Shown here: piece by piece, positions 1 to 8,260 of the stretch
How positions within the stretch are numbered: the first letter of the stretch is position 1
Layout of the letters: each line of letters starts with the position of its first letter
Source of the DNA: Promethearchaeota archaeon
Lineage (GTDB): Archaea > Asgardarchaeota > Lokiarchaeia > Sigyniarchaeales > SOKP01
NCBI GenBank assembly: GCA_019057795.1
Contig: JAHLWS010000070.1
Location: 1-64,000, forward strand
DNA: 64,000 nt
Direction of reading: 5' to 3'
Program-made: the position numbers and the translations under genes
The notes under the pieces: generated by a model
Told to the model about the DNA's origin: nothing
Database searches by the model: none
The model's input: the letters and a program-made list of their open reading frames with translations, nothing else

Positions 1-551
1 CCTTTAAATCAAGGGTTTATCGAGCGTGGAGAGCAATTATCCGTTCTTTTCGCAAGGAATTAGAAGATTTAAAATCTGGTTTCCAAGACGCAAAATACTT
101 GGTTTTAATGAACCCAATAAACATGGAGCGATTCGAAAAGAAAGCATTAAGAAAAGCACTGGTAAAATTTCCGTGGCTTCGCTCAATCCGTAGAATCGTG
201 ACTAAATTTTATTATCAATTTCGCCTCTCCCCTGCAAAACGATGTTCTTTAAACTTCTTATTAGGGCTTGTTTCACAACGTTGTCATTCTTGGCTTAAAA
301 GTGCCGTAGATACGCTAATAAGGTATGAGGAACAAATCTTTCGTTTCCAAGTGCTAATTGAGAAATATCCGGCGTTAAAGAACGTTAAGTCGATAAAAGT
401 AGTCGATGAATCGACCATGAGAAAGATTAACAAACTGTATCAAACGCAGTTCGGGATGCGAACGGTTGAAACTCTGGAGATGAGACTTAAACACTATCTT
501 GAGTGTCCTTTCATCATAGTTCCAAGCGTTTTGGAAGAATTAAAAAGTTAG
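1..551 (+). CDS. Transposase-like protein, C-terminal part (5' end outside window)
   Basis: The reading frame is open from the first bases of the window to the stop at 551, so this is the 3' part of a gene that starts upstream. The visible part is about 180 residues, strongly basic and predicted helical, with aromatic pairs (PWLRSIRRIVTKFYYQFR) of the kind seen in C-terminal helical parts of DDE transposases. The end (KLYQTQFGMRTVETLEMR) also resembles transposase tails. I cannot see a catalytic DDE triad, which would lie upstream. G+C here looks higher than in the neighbouring genes, which fits a mobile origin. The ATG at 99 is internal and probably not the start. The family assignment is weak; a non-mobile hypothetical protein is possible. 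Confidence 0.45.
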   Translation, partial: FKSRVYRAWRAIIRSFRKELEDLKSGFQDAKYLVLMNPINMERFEKKALRKALVKFPWLRSIRRIVTKFYYQFRLSPAKRCSLNFLLGLVSQRCHSWLKSAVDTLIRYEEQIFRFQVLIEKYPALKNVKSIKVVDESTMRKINKLYQTQFGMRTVETLEMRLKHYLECPFIIVPSVLEELKS

Positions 552-616
552 CTATTATTCAAAGATCATACTCAAAAAATAAAGAAAAATAATGAAAAAA
601 TCTTTCAAAATATTAA

Positions 617-1510
617 TTAATTTGATGGAGCAAAATTAAAACTGATATTTTTAAGGAGTTCTTTATACCTTGAGCGTAATGTGACTTCCGTAACGGAAAT
701 TACACGCGAAATATCTTTCTGACTCACTTTAACATTTCTCAACTTCGCAACAAGATATATGGCGCCCGCACACAATCCTTTAGGATCCTTGCCAGATATA
801 GATGTAGTTTTAATAAAATTTTGAAGTACGCGCATCGCCTCTTTTTCGACCTCAATCCCTAAACTCAAATCTGCGCAATAACGTGGAATGAGTGTAACTG
901 GATCGATATGCGATATTTTTAAATTTAACTCCCGAACCAATATTTTATAGCACTTTTTTACGATATTATCATTAATAGAGGCTTCCGCTAAAATCTCTTG
1001 AAGAGTAATAGGTACTTTTTCGTCTTTACACGCGTAATAAGCACACGCCGCAACCATACCATTAATTGACCTGCCTCTTAATAGTTGTCTTTTGAAAACT
1101 TCTTTATACAATCGTACTGCTGATTTTTTTACTCTTTCAGGAAAATTTAAGTTGCCACCAATTCTTTTTAATTCGGTTATAGCCATCAACATGTTGCGTT
1201 TCTCCCAAGATAAGTGCGTATTCCACTTAGCAGCCCGTCTTAAATCTGGGTTTTTGATTTTTGTCCTATCAATAACAGTACTTAAGCCAATATCTGGCAT
1301 CAAAATCGACATAGGGGATCCAGTACGCTCCTTTCTATCTTTTTCGTGTTTAGAATAAGCTCTAATTCCGCTATGATTAAGGTCTAAATTTCTCTCACCT
1401 ACAACCAAACCACATTGTTGGCAGACGGTTTCCCCTCTTTCTAGAACATTGATAGTACTTCCCCCGCATTCGGGGCATAAATTTGATATCACATCTATTT
1501 CTACGACCAT
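617..1510 (-). CDS. tfb: Transcription initiation factor IIB (TFB)
   Basis: Archaeal TFIIB, 297 residues, the usual family length. It bridges TBP on the TATA/BRE promoter to RNA polymerase. The N-terminal zinc ribbon is visible (CPECGG at about residue 12 and CQQCG at about 30), followed by the B-reader/linker and two cyclin-like repeats (about 105-195 and 200-290). The second repeat contains GKDPKGLCAGAIYLVAK, a typical TFB sequence. The start at 1510 gives the standard short leader before the zinc ribbon. It is a single-gene unit facing away from the regulator pair at 2.2-4.3 kb, separated by a long AT-rich gap. Confidence 0.96.
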   Translation of the reverse strand: MVVEIDVISNLCPECGGSTINVLERGETVCQQCGLVVGERNLDLNHSGIRAYSKHEKDRKERTGSPMSILMPDIGLSTVIDRTKIKNPDLRRAAKWNTHLSWEKRNMLMAITELKRIGGNLNFPERVKKSAVRLYKEVFKRQLLRGRSINGMVAACAYYACKDEKVPITLQEILAEASINDNIVKKCYKILVRELNLKISHIDPVTLIPRYCADLSLGIEVEKEAMRVLQNFIKTTSISGKDPKGLCAGAIYLVAKLRNVKVSQKDISRVISVTEVTLRSRYKELLKNISFNFAPSN

Positions 1511-2175
1511 TTTAACATACCTCTTTCCTATCCATGTAAAAATTATCTTTTTTATCTTTTTTTTTTTTTAATTTTCCTAATTTTCATAGGAATTAATTGA
1601 TAACAAAAATTACTTTTTGAACACACACAATTTTGATTGTTACACAAATTAGTCTTCATGCATATTTAAACATTACTATTTTAAATCAAAAATTTACAAA
1701 TTCTAGCAACAAAACTTTTTTTTGATAACTAATTCAATATTTTTCTGTGAAAAAAATGAATTTGAATATAAATATTTTTAATGGGATTAAAAAGCAATAT
1801 AATATCGATATATACCATAAGTAAAGATTCTTTTTTGTCGAGATTGGATTATTCGATTCATAACAAGGAATTATTTTAGAATGTGGAAATCTGTTAAAAT
1901 TTCATTTTTTTCGTAAGTTGGCACGACTTAAATTACCCAAAAAAAATTAGTTGCTTAAGTGTGAGCAAAAAATTTCTATTTAGATAATATTAAATAATAC
2001 TTCTTTCACTAATTTTTTGGTAAAAATCGTGTGTTAAGGTGAAATACTGATCATAGAAGAACGGAGAAAATCGGAAGATAAGTCAAAAAAAGGAGACCAT
2101 AATTCAAAAAAGGAGAAAGAGCAAATTAAAATTAAGAAGGGGGGAAAAACTGAAAAAAGCGGCGATAGTGCTCGA
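1511..2175. other. Long AT-rich intergenic region
   Basis: About 660 bases between the divergent TFB and first RHH-HisKA-REC gene. It is extremely A+T-rich with several poly-T runs and no convincing coding frame. The last 130 bases (2044-2175) are open in frame with the downstream gene and would encode a lysine-rich leader, but without ATG, GTG or TTG. I see no tRNA, inverted repeat array or other defined element. Divergent promoters for both flanking genes must lie here, but A+T richness prevents picking one TATA box. Confidence 0.5.
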
Positions 2176-3084
2176 ATGACAGAAAAAGAAATTAAAAACC
2201 TTGATTTGGACGATGAAAAAATTAAACTTCGCATGAAGAAATACGAGAGAGAAACGGGTAAATACGCGATTTGGCGGGGAGCTATAACAGAGGGATTTAA
2301 GAAATGGCTGAAAGGCGAAAAAATATATAAGCGAGATAAAGAAAGAATTTCTTTATATGTAGCTGACGACACTAAGGATGAGTGGCAAGAATTCATCAAC
2401 ACAAACAAAGGAGAGTTTCCTACTTTTTCTGAGCTAATAAGACAGAGCGTCAAGTCATTTATTGAAGACTCTAGTAAAGTTTCGAACGAATTATCAAAAC
2501 TTAACCCGAAAACAATATCCAACATATCTCACGCGTTAAAAGAACCGTTAACTTCTATTAAAGGGTACTCTCAATTATTGCTTGAGAGCGAAGAATATAA
2601 AGGTAAATTGAGTACTCATGTAAAAGAAACTGTGAAAAATATCTTTGATCAAAGCAATATGTTAGAGAATATTATAAAGAATTTCTTAGACAACATCAAA
2701 CCCGAAACTTCTCCATGCGACATTTTATTAATTGAAGACGATTTAGCGACAATTAGATTGATTACCAGTTATTTTGAAAGTAAAAAGTTCACTTGTAAGG
2801 GTGTAGTTAGCGGAGCGAAAGGATTAGAAGAACTACGAAGAACCACACCTAAAGTCATTTTATTAGACATAATTTTGCCAGATTTAAGTGGTTACGATAT
2901 TTGTAAAACCATAAAAACTGATAACTCTTATAAAAAAATTCCTGTGTACTTTCTTACGGCCATTGCGGCGTCTGAGGTAAAAAAACACCTGGAAGAAACA
3001 AAAGTAGATGGGTTTATTCTTAAACCTTTTAACTTTTCTGATTTTGATGTTATTTTTGAAATATTAAACGGAAGAGCAAAATAA
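2176..3084 (+). CDS. RHH - HisKA-like - receiver domain regulator (copy 1)
   Basis: 302-residue regulator. Residues about 60-100 (RISLYVADDTKDEWQEF then SELIRQSVKSFIED) look like a ribbon-helix-helix DNA-binding unit with a widened strand-helix spacing. Residues about 115-175 form a HisKA-type dimerisation region with an H box (NISHALKEPLTSIKGYSQLL, His119). Residues about 183-300 form a receiver domain with the acidic pair (IEDD), phospho-acceptor Asp231 in LLDIILPD, and the conserved Lys in LKPF. There is no HATPase domain, so it cannot autophosphorylate; phosphate would come from another kinase. An upstream lysine-rich frame (from 2044) has no standard start, so ATG 2176 is chosen. It is a tandem paralogue of the next gene. 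The functional assignment is inferred from domains only. Confidence 0.8.
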   Translation: MTEKEIKNLDLDDEKIKLRMKKYERETGKYAIWRGAITEGFKKWLKGEKIYKRDKERISLYVADDTKDEWQEFINTNKGEFPTFSELIRQSVKSFIEDSSKVSNELSKLNPKTISNISHALKEPLTSIKGYSQLLLESEEYKGKLSTHVKETVKNIFDQSNMLENIIKNFLDNIKPETSPCDILLIEDDLATIRLITSYFESKKFTCKGVVSGAKGLEELRRTTPKVILLDIILPDLSGYDICKTIKTDNSYKKIPVYFLTAIAASEVKKHLEETKVDGFILKPFNFSDFDVIFEILNGRAK

Positions 3085-3281
3085 TTAAATTCAGATTTTC
3101 TTATAAAAATTCTTTACTATAAGAGAAAGAGATGCTTACATTTAAAGATAATATATTATAGATTAATCACTTATTATTAAAATAAACAATATTTATTTTT
3201 TGTAAAAAATTACTTTTATATAATATTTGACATAACAAAGATAGATTTTTTTATAAAATAAGTAAATATTTACATTAAATT

Positions 3282-4286
3282 TTGAACGGTAAAAAACAAT
3301 TAAATCACAAAATAAAAATAAAGGTGTTAAAAATTCCTGACGAAAAGAAACGCAATAGTAATTTGAACGATAAAAATAACTATTCTATGCCTAAAGTGAC
3401 TGAAAATGAAATAAAAAATCTTGATTTGAAGAGTGAAAAAACTAAAGAACTAATGAAAGAATACGAAGCGGAAACCGATAAATACGCTATCTGGCGCGGC
3501 TCTATAACCGAAGGCTTTATTAAATGGTTGAAAGGAGAAAAAATTTATGATCGCGAAAAAGAGCGAATTTCGTTGTATGTAGCCGATGAAACTAAAGCTA
3601 ACTGGCAGGATTTTATAAATACTCATAAAGATAAATACAAAACCGTATCAAAACTCATAAGAGAAAGCGTAAATTACTTTATTAAGCAGAAATCGGGTTT
3701 AATCGGTGAAGATTTGCATAAACTAGACAAGAAAACTCTTACGAACATATCCCACGCGTTGAAAGAGCCATTAACATCAATTAAGGGGTTTTCACAACTA
3801 TTAATTGAGAATTATAGGGAGGAATTGGTGGATGATGTATTTAATACAATTCAAAATATCTTCGATCAATCTTTACTTCTCGAGAATAGAATTATTAATA
3901 TACTAGACAATATAAAAACGGAAAGCTCTCATTACGATATTTTGCTAATCGAAGATGATTTAGCTACCATTCGTTTATTAACGAGCTATTTTGATAGCAA
4001 AGGTTTTTCTTGTAAGGGTGTCGTAAGTGGAACAAAGGGATTGCAAGAATTAGCCAATAACCCTTGTAAATTAGTTCTTCTCGATATTATTTTGCCAGAT
4101 TATAGTGGTTACGACATCTGTAAAAAAATTAAATCAAATAAAAATCTTAAAGACATAAAAGTCTTTTTACTAACAGCTATCCCGGGTTCTGAAGTAAAAA
4201 AAAATTTTGAGGATAGTCAAGCCAATGGCTACATCTTAAAACCTTTTGATTTCTCTGATTTTGAAGTGATATTTCAATATTTATAA
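3282..4286 (+). CDS. RHH - HisKA-like - receiver domain regulator (copy 2)
   Basis: Close paralogue of the preceding gene, sharing the order RHH-like (RISLYVADETKANWQDF ... SKLIRESVNYFIKQ), HisKA-like H box (NISHALKEPLTSIKGFSQLL) and receiver domain (IEDD, LLDIILPDYSG, LKPF). No ATPase domain is present. The start is uncertain: TTG at 3282 gives a lysine-rich leader, while the ATG at 3387 (MPKVTENEIKNLDL) aligns with the start of copy 1. The 197-base AT-rich spacer between copies suggests separate promoters. Conservation is highest in the H box and receiver, suggesting both copies keep the same signalling interface but may differ in DNA target. Confidence 0.8.
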   Translation: MNGKKQLNHKIKIKVLKIPDEKKRNSNLNDKNNYSMPKVTENEIKNLDLKSEKTKELMKEYEAETDKYAIWRGSITEGFIKWLKGEKIYDREKERISLYVADETKANWQDFINTHKDKYKTVSKLIRESVNYFIKQKSGLIGEDLHKLDKKTLTNISHALKEPLTSIKGFSQLLIENYREELVDDVFNTIQNIFDQSLLLENRIINILDNIKTESSHYDILLIEDDLATIRLLTSYFDSKGFSCKGVVSGTKGLQELANNPCKLVLLDIILPDYSGYDICKKIKSNKNLKDIKVFLLTAIPGSEVKKNFEDSQANGYILKPFDFSDFEVIFQYL

Positions 4287-4323
4287 AGAGATAAATCTTT
4301 TTTCTTTTATTTTAAAAAATAAG

Positions 4324-4397
4324 CGGGCTATGAGGGAATCGAACCCCCGACCTGCCGGTTAAGAGCCGGATGCGCTACCTGCCTGCGCTAATAGCCC
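4324..4397 (-). tRNA. tRNA-Lys(CTT), intronless
   Basis: Complete cloverleaf on the minus strand. The acceptor GGGCTAT pairs perfectly with ATAGCCC, discriminator G. The D stem is GCGC/GCGC. The anticodon loop is CTCTTAA with anticodon CTT, T33 and A37. The T arm is GGGGG-TTCGATT-CCCTC. Position 27-43 is a mismatch. CCA is not encoded. It is the only one of the four tRNA genes here without an intron. Confidence 0.95.
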
Positions 4398-4422
4398 CGT
4401 TTACTAAAAACATCATCGAAAA

Positions 4423-4527
4423 CGCACCTGGAGGGATTTGAACCCCCGAGCGCTTACGCGCACTGGCTTACTTGATAGTTTCTATTGTACGCTCAAGGCC
4501 AGCGTCTTACCACTAGGCTACAGGTGC
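4423..4527 (-). tRNA. tRNA-Ser(TGA) with 23-nt intron after position 37
   Basis: Minus-strand type II tRNA. The acceptor GCACCTG pairs with CAGGTGC, discriminator G. The anticodon stem is CTGGC/GCCAG with loop C-T-TGA-G plus A38, giving anticodon TGA. The long variable arm (GCGC-GTAA-GCGC) supports Ser. A 23-nt intron (4469-4491) sits at the canonical 37/38 site. Its BHB is exact: central helix CTTG (positions 32-35) with CAAG in the intron, bulges AG^C and TA^A. The D stem is weak. Leu(GAG) was considered but does not fit the anticodon stem. Confidence 0.88.
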
Positions 4528-4764
4528 TCTGGAATTACGATTTTTCGACAAAGTGGTATTAGTATCACACTCCACCGAATTATCCATGTTTAATGGATGA
4601 TCTATATTTTATTTTTTTTGATTATGATATAGGTATTAAAATAGATTATATTTAATAAAATAAATTTTTTTTTATTTTACTCTCGTAATTCATACTTTAA
4701 GGAACACTTAAAAGAAAAATATAAATTTTATGTTTAATTTTTAATAATTGAGATGATATAAAAA

Positions 4765-5253
4765 ATGAGCGGGGCAAAAGATTTTAGGTATTTAATACCA
4801 GAGCGAATTTTTAAACAAATCACTGACCGAGCCACAGAAGTTTATCCTAACATCGAAAATTACTGGATTTTTGCGGATCGTAAAGAAAACTTCGGAATAG
4901 TAAATAAATTTATTATCAATCCAGATTTGAGAAAAACCAAAACTCACGTAAAACCTAGAAGTTGGATGCGATATAAGAAATCGAAAATCTACAATATGCG
5001 GAAGTTTAAACAAGAGCTTGGAATAGATATAATCTGGCAGGCTCATACACACCCTTCAGGAAACGATAAATTACACGCAATCGATAAAAAAATTTTAAAA
5101 TATCTCTCAAATGGTGTAATGATAATCGTAATTCCCAATCTTCCCGAAAATGATCCTCCTTTAAAAGCTCATTTAGTTGGTTGGTATTACGATAAGCGAT
5201 ACACGAAGAAGCCAATCATCGAGAAAATGGTGTTTGAGATAATCCAAGAGTGA
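4765..5253 (+). CDS. JAMM/MPN-domain metalloprotease-like protein
   Basis: 162 residues, essentially one JAB1/MPN domain. The zinc motif is intact: His94-Thr-His96-Pro, then ten residues to Asp107 (HTHPSGNDKLHAID), matching H-x-H-x(10)-D. Glu31 in the first strand is a candidate catalytic Glu. Family members cleave ubiquitin-like isopeptide bonds (Rpn11, CSN5) or act in bacterial sulfur-carrier and radC-type systems. No ubiquitin, E1, E2 or E3 gene is adjacent, so the substrate is unknown. The Ser usually found a few residues after H-x-H-P is displaced (P-S-G), an atypical feature. It sits alone between tRNA genes. Confidence 0.75.
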   Translation: MSGAKDFRYLIPERIFKQITDRATEVYPNIENYWIFADRKENFGIVNKFIINPDLRKTKTHVKPRSWMRYKKSKIYNMRKFKQELGIDIIWQAHTHPSGNDKLHAIDKKILKYLSNGVMIIVIPNLPENDPPLKAHLVGWYYDKRYTKKPIIEKMVFEIIQE

Positions 5254-5453
5254 TTTTGAGCTTAAATTTCTCTCTTTTCTTTTTAAAATTTAACTTTTTC
5301 TAATTTAGTTTCACAATGATTTTTTTTTTCTTTGTTTCATTTCAATACAGATCCAATACGCGATACAATGAAAAAGTATTAAAATTTTAAATCGTTATAA
5401 TGAAAAAAGAAACACACCTAAAAAAATTGTATTTATGCTCGGGACTATAAAGA

Positions 5454-5567
5454 GCTCAGCTCATTAGCCTCTTCGTGCTAGTGAAAGTTCGTCGCTTAGC
5501 CTGGTAGAGCGCTGGATTGCTAATCCAGTGTCCATCGGATGCGTGGGTTCGAATCCCACCCTGAGCG
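5454..5567 (+). tRNA. tRNA-Ser(GCT) with 31-nt intron in the acceptor stem (6/7)
   Basis: Type II tRNA. The anticodon arm is CTGGA-TTGCTAA-TCCAG, anticodon GCT at 5519-5521. Variable arm GTCC/GGAT, D stem GCTT/GAGC, T arm GTGGG/CCCAC. The 3' acceptor CCTGAGC has no partner immediately before the D arm, but GCTCAG at 5454-5459 pairs with it if 5460-5490 is removed, giving acceptor GCTCAG+G. The intron folds into an 8-bp hairpin (5461-5468 with 5477-5484). The flanking central helix GCTC/AAGT is imperfect (three of four pairs), with bulges AG^C and TC^G. Discriminator G; CCA not encoded. Confidence 0.85.
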
Positions 5568-5615
5568 TATCTATTTTTAAAATTTTGATTGTTAATTAAT
5601 AGTTTTTCTTTGTTT

Positions 5616-6968
5616 TTAACCTAAAAAATTGTCTAAACCTCCCTTTTTCAGCTTCAAAGAATCTGTAAAAGGATCATAATCTAAATCATAATTAAACGGA
5701 CATTTTATACCCGTCTGCTCGTTAAATTGTTTTAATATTTCTGTTTGGAATGTATTTATAGTCTTTTTATTAAATCCATTAATTTCCTTTAACCTTATTA
5801 CAACTGTATTGTAATCAGAAAGACCAGCTATAACATTCTTCTTTTGATCATTTTCCTGTTGTTTTTTAAAATCTTCCCAAGATTTATGAATCCAATTTGG
5901 CCATCTATCGTGTTGAAGACCATCATATTCAAATGAAATCTTAAAAATCTCTCCTTTCACAGAAACCTTATTATTATAACCATCCCATCTTAACTGCCCT
6001 CCTTCCTCTGCAGAGAGCCCATATGCATTTTTTAACGAAGTTTCTGAAAATTCTGCATCAAATATTGCTTCCATATATAAACGTGTAATTTTTTGACAGA
6101 AATATTCTTTACATGTAGGACACCATTGATTATGGTATAAAATGTGAAGGATTTGAGGTGAAAAAGTATGGTTTTCTTCACAGACAATTTCAATGTGTTG
6201 TTGACTAGGAAATTTCATAGAATCGAACTGCTCTTTTGATGTTAATAAGGTCCCTCTTCTATTTCTAATAAAGTTTTGTAATTTTTCATACTTTAATCTT
6301 ACATCTTGACCACCCTGTCTATTAGTCCAAATTTCTTTAAATCTTATTGCAGACTCTTCTGACCCAAATTCCCTCAATAAGTATTTTTCTATCCAATTTG
6401 TGATGGTGTTTCTTTCAACATTTATCATATCTGCAAAATCTTGTAATGAAGGAATCTTTGAAATATCATTAGGATAATTTTTAATGTATTCATGTAAGAT
6501 TTGGTAAAATTTTTCTCTTTTAATTTTGTTTACTAAAGAACCTTGAGGCCATAGATCTTTCTTAATTCTCATCATTTCCTGTTTAGTATATCTTAGTTTA
6601 ATATATTTATTAAGAAAATCTATAACAAACGGTTTTGAAACATCAAATTTATTTGCAAGTTTATTCATACTTAATATTTTATCTTCTCTGATATTCTCGG
6701 GATAATTTTTTAAAATAGAATCAAGATACTCATTTAATTCTTTTCTAACATTATGATAATGGGATTTGCCTCTTCTTGATTTCTTTAGTGATCTATATTC
6801 TCTTTCATCTCTGGGTTCAAACTCAAATTCGGAATCACTTTCGTCTAATCTAATTTCATCTTCTGGTTCAAAATCGTTTTCAAGATAATAGTTTTCAATT
6901 ACATCTTCATTATTGATATCAAACTTATTTTCTTCATCCTTATATTCATTATCATTATGTTCTTTCAT
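5616..6968 (-). CDS. Multi-HTH, zinc-finger PD-(D/E)XK/Vsr-like nuclease-type protein
   Basis: 450 residues. The first 55 are very acidic. Two helix-turn-helix-like repeats follow (about 75-130 and 150-205), each with a similar pattern ending WIEKYL or FLNKYI. A treble-clef-like zinc site (CEENHTF ... CPTCKEYFC, about 265-295) precedes a nuclease-like domain at about 300-400. There, RLYMEAIF, LRWDGYN, FEYDGLQHDRW and NDQKKN match the order of a PD-(D/E)XK core of the Vsr/EDxHD homing-endonuclease type. Similar zinc-ribbon nucleases are frequent in Asgard archaea and giant viruses. It may act as a homing or defence nuclease; the target is unknown. It stands alone between two intron-bearing tRNA genes. 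Confidence 0.65.
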   Translation of the reverse strand: MKEHNDNEYKDEENKFDINNEDVIENYYLENDFEPEDEIRLDESDSEFEFEPRDEREYRSLKKSRRGKSHYHNVRKELNEYLDSILKNYPENIREDKILSMNKLANKFDVSKPFVIDFLNKYIKLRYTKQEMMRIKKDLWPQGSLVNKIKREKFYQILHEYIKNYPNDISKIPSLQDFADMINVERNTITNWIEKYLLREFGSEESAIRFKEIWTNRQGGQDVRLKYEKLQNFIRNRRGTLLTSKEQFDSMKFPSQQHIEIVCEENHTFSPQILHILYHNQWCPTCKEYFCQKITRLYMEAIFDAEFSETSLKNAYGLSAEEGGQLRWDGYNNKVSVKGEIFKISFEYDGLQHDRWPNWIHKSWEDFKKQQENDQKKNVIAGLSDYNTVVIRLKEINGFNKKTINTFQTEILKQFNEQTGIKCPFNYDLDYDPFTDSLKLKKGGLDNFLG

Positions 6969-7175
6969 TGCTTAACACTTATTGATAAAAATTTGATTAA
7001 AGGCATTGTCGTTAGAAAATATTCTGAATGAAATTATAAAAAACTATATAATTTTTGATCGTTGAGATATTAACCATCCTTATAAGTAAAAATATCCTCA
7101 AATCGCTTTAAAAAAATATTAAAGTATTAAATTACTATCTTATATCTAAATAATTAGATATAATAAGCACTAATA

Positions 7176-7275
7176 GGGCCCATGGTTTAGTGGTTATGAT
7201 TTAATTTTTAGGAATTGAATAATATACGTCTCGCTTACACCGAGAAGATCGGGAGTTCAAACCTCCCTGGGCCCA
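7176..7275 (+). tRNA. tRNA-Val(TAC) with 27-nt intron in the D arm (23/24)
   Basis: The acceptor GGGCCCA pairs with TGGGCCC, discriminator A; CCA follows in the genome (7276-7278). The anticodon arm is TCTCG-CTTACAC-CGAGA, anticodon TAC; T arm GGGAG/CTCCC. The D arm is normal only if 7199-7225 is removed, joining ...GGTTATG to ACG. The intron shows a complete BHB: 7-bp hairpin 7200-7206/7213-7219, a four-pair central helix (7193-7196 with 7220-7223, one G-T), and bulges TG^A and AT^A. The intron is therefore well defined at an unusual position. Confidence 0.92.
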
Positions 7276-7288
7276 CCATTTTTCCATT

Positions 7289-8074
7289 CTATACAAATAA
7301 TTTTCTAATTCTTTCAGGTCTAATTGCGCTCAACTTACAATTCTTAAGGTATTTGCCAATATCTGCAATAATTCCTGGAGCGTTTGTGTTTTGTCTTAGA
7401 ATTACAACATTCTCAAGAAATCCGAATCGCTCTATTGATGCGATGTCTCGATAATGACCGGTCCTTATAAGAGCTTTTTTGAACTGCCCTTTTGTTTCAC
7501 CGCTTACAAAAACGCCTTCGAGATTTTCCACAATTAATTTACCGTAAAGTTCTAAAGTCTTCTGATCTAGATTGCCTTGGATTTGTTCTTTTTCTTTATC
7601 GATTGAAGTAATTTTTATATAAACAGGATAATGATCGATAAAATCGTAAGCTTTAATAATTTCTGTTAGCGAAACATCTCTTCCTTTACACAATTGTTTT
7701 CTAAGAGCGTGAAGATTAAGCAAAACATCCGTTTTAGGGTTTAAAATAGCGCAATCCACAAAAATTCCAAACCCTACCTTTCCTACATCTAAAAAGACTC
7801 CTTTATACGTTTGATTTATTTCGACCTCATTGAACTCAACGATAGCTCCAACTTCTTTCTTAAATAAATTAAGAAGGAAGATTTCTTCTGGTCCCGATAT
7901 TAGAATCTCAACTCTATCGTCAAATTGTCTTACTTTTTTTATTTGAACTTTTGTATTTGGAAAGCTTTGAGCTAATTCGTTCAAATACTTTCGATATCTT
8001 ATTGAAATTTCTATTTTATCTTTTTCTGTATAGACATTATAAATTTTATCGTATAGGACTAAATTTTTTACCAT
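7289..8074 (-). CDS. Conserved archaeal protein, DUF2110-like
   Basis: 261 residues with no signal peptide or membrane segment. The pattern (short beta-rich N-terminal part, a central GVFLDVGKVGFGIFVD stretch, and the terminal motif RIRKLFV) recalls the archaeal DUF2110 family, whose function is unknown. The central segment resembles an S1/OB-like nucleic-acid-binding strand pattern, but this is only suggestive. The stop lies 13 bases from the end of tRNA-Val on the opposite strand. The family call is from memory of the pattern, not a search. Confidence 0.5.
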   Translation of the reverse strand: MVKNLVLYDKIYNVYTEKDKIEISIRYRKYLNELAQSFPNTKVQIKKVRQFDDRVEILISGPEEIFLLNLFKKEVGAIVEFNEVEINQTYKGVFLDVGKVGFGIFVDCAILNPKTDVLLNLHALRKQLCKGRDVSLTEIIKAYDFIDHYPVYIKITSIDKEKEQIQGNLDQKTLELYGKLIVENLEGVFVSGETKGQFKKALIRTGHYRDIASIERFGFLENVVILRQNTNAPGIIADIGKYLKNCKLSAIRPERIRKLFV

Positions 8075-8260
8075 AAAAATTCCTAAATATAGAAATATGA
8101 ATCATAAAAATAATTATTATAATAGTAAGTAAAACGTAATATTTCTTATTTTCTCTTATTATATTATTTAATTTTAACTTAATTTCGTTCTAATAAAATT
8201 TAAATTGATGAACTTTTATGATAGTTTAAAGAAAAGCATAAGAATTTGTTGATGTGAGTT

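Noticed and set aside
1092..1358. Open frames on the strand opposite to TFB, and similar frames opposite to Cdc48 and porAB
   Set aside because: They are mirror frames of strongly conserved genes, without recognisable protein features or ribosome sites.
4423..4527. Reading this tRNA as Leu(GAG)
   Set aside because: The anticodon stem would lose pairing; the CTGGC/GCCAG stem places TGA at 34-36 with T33.
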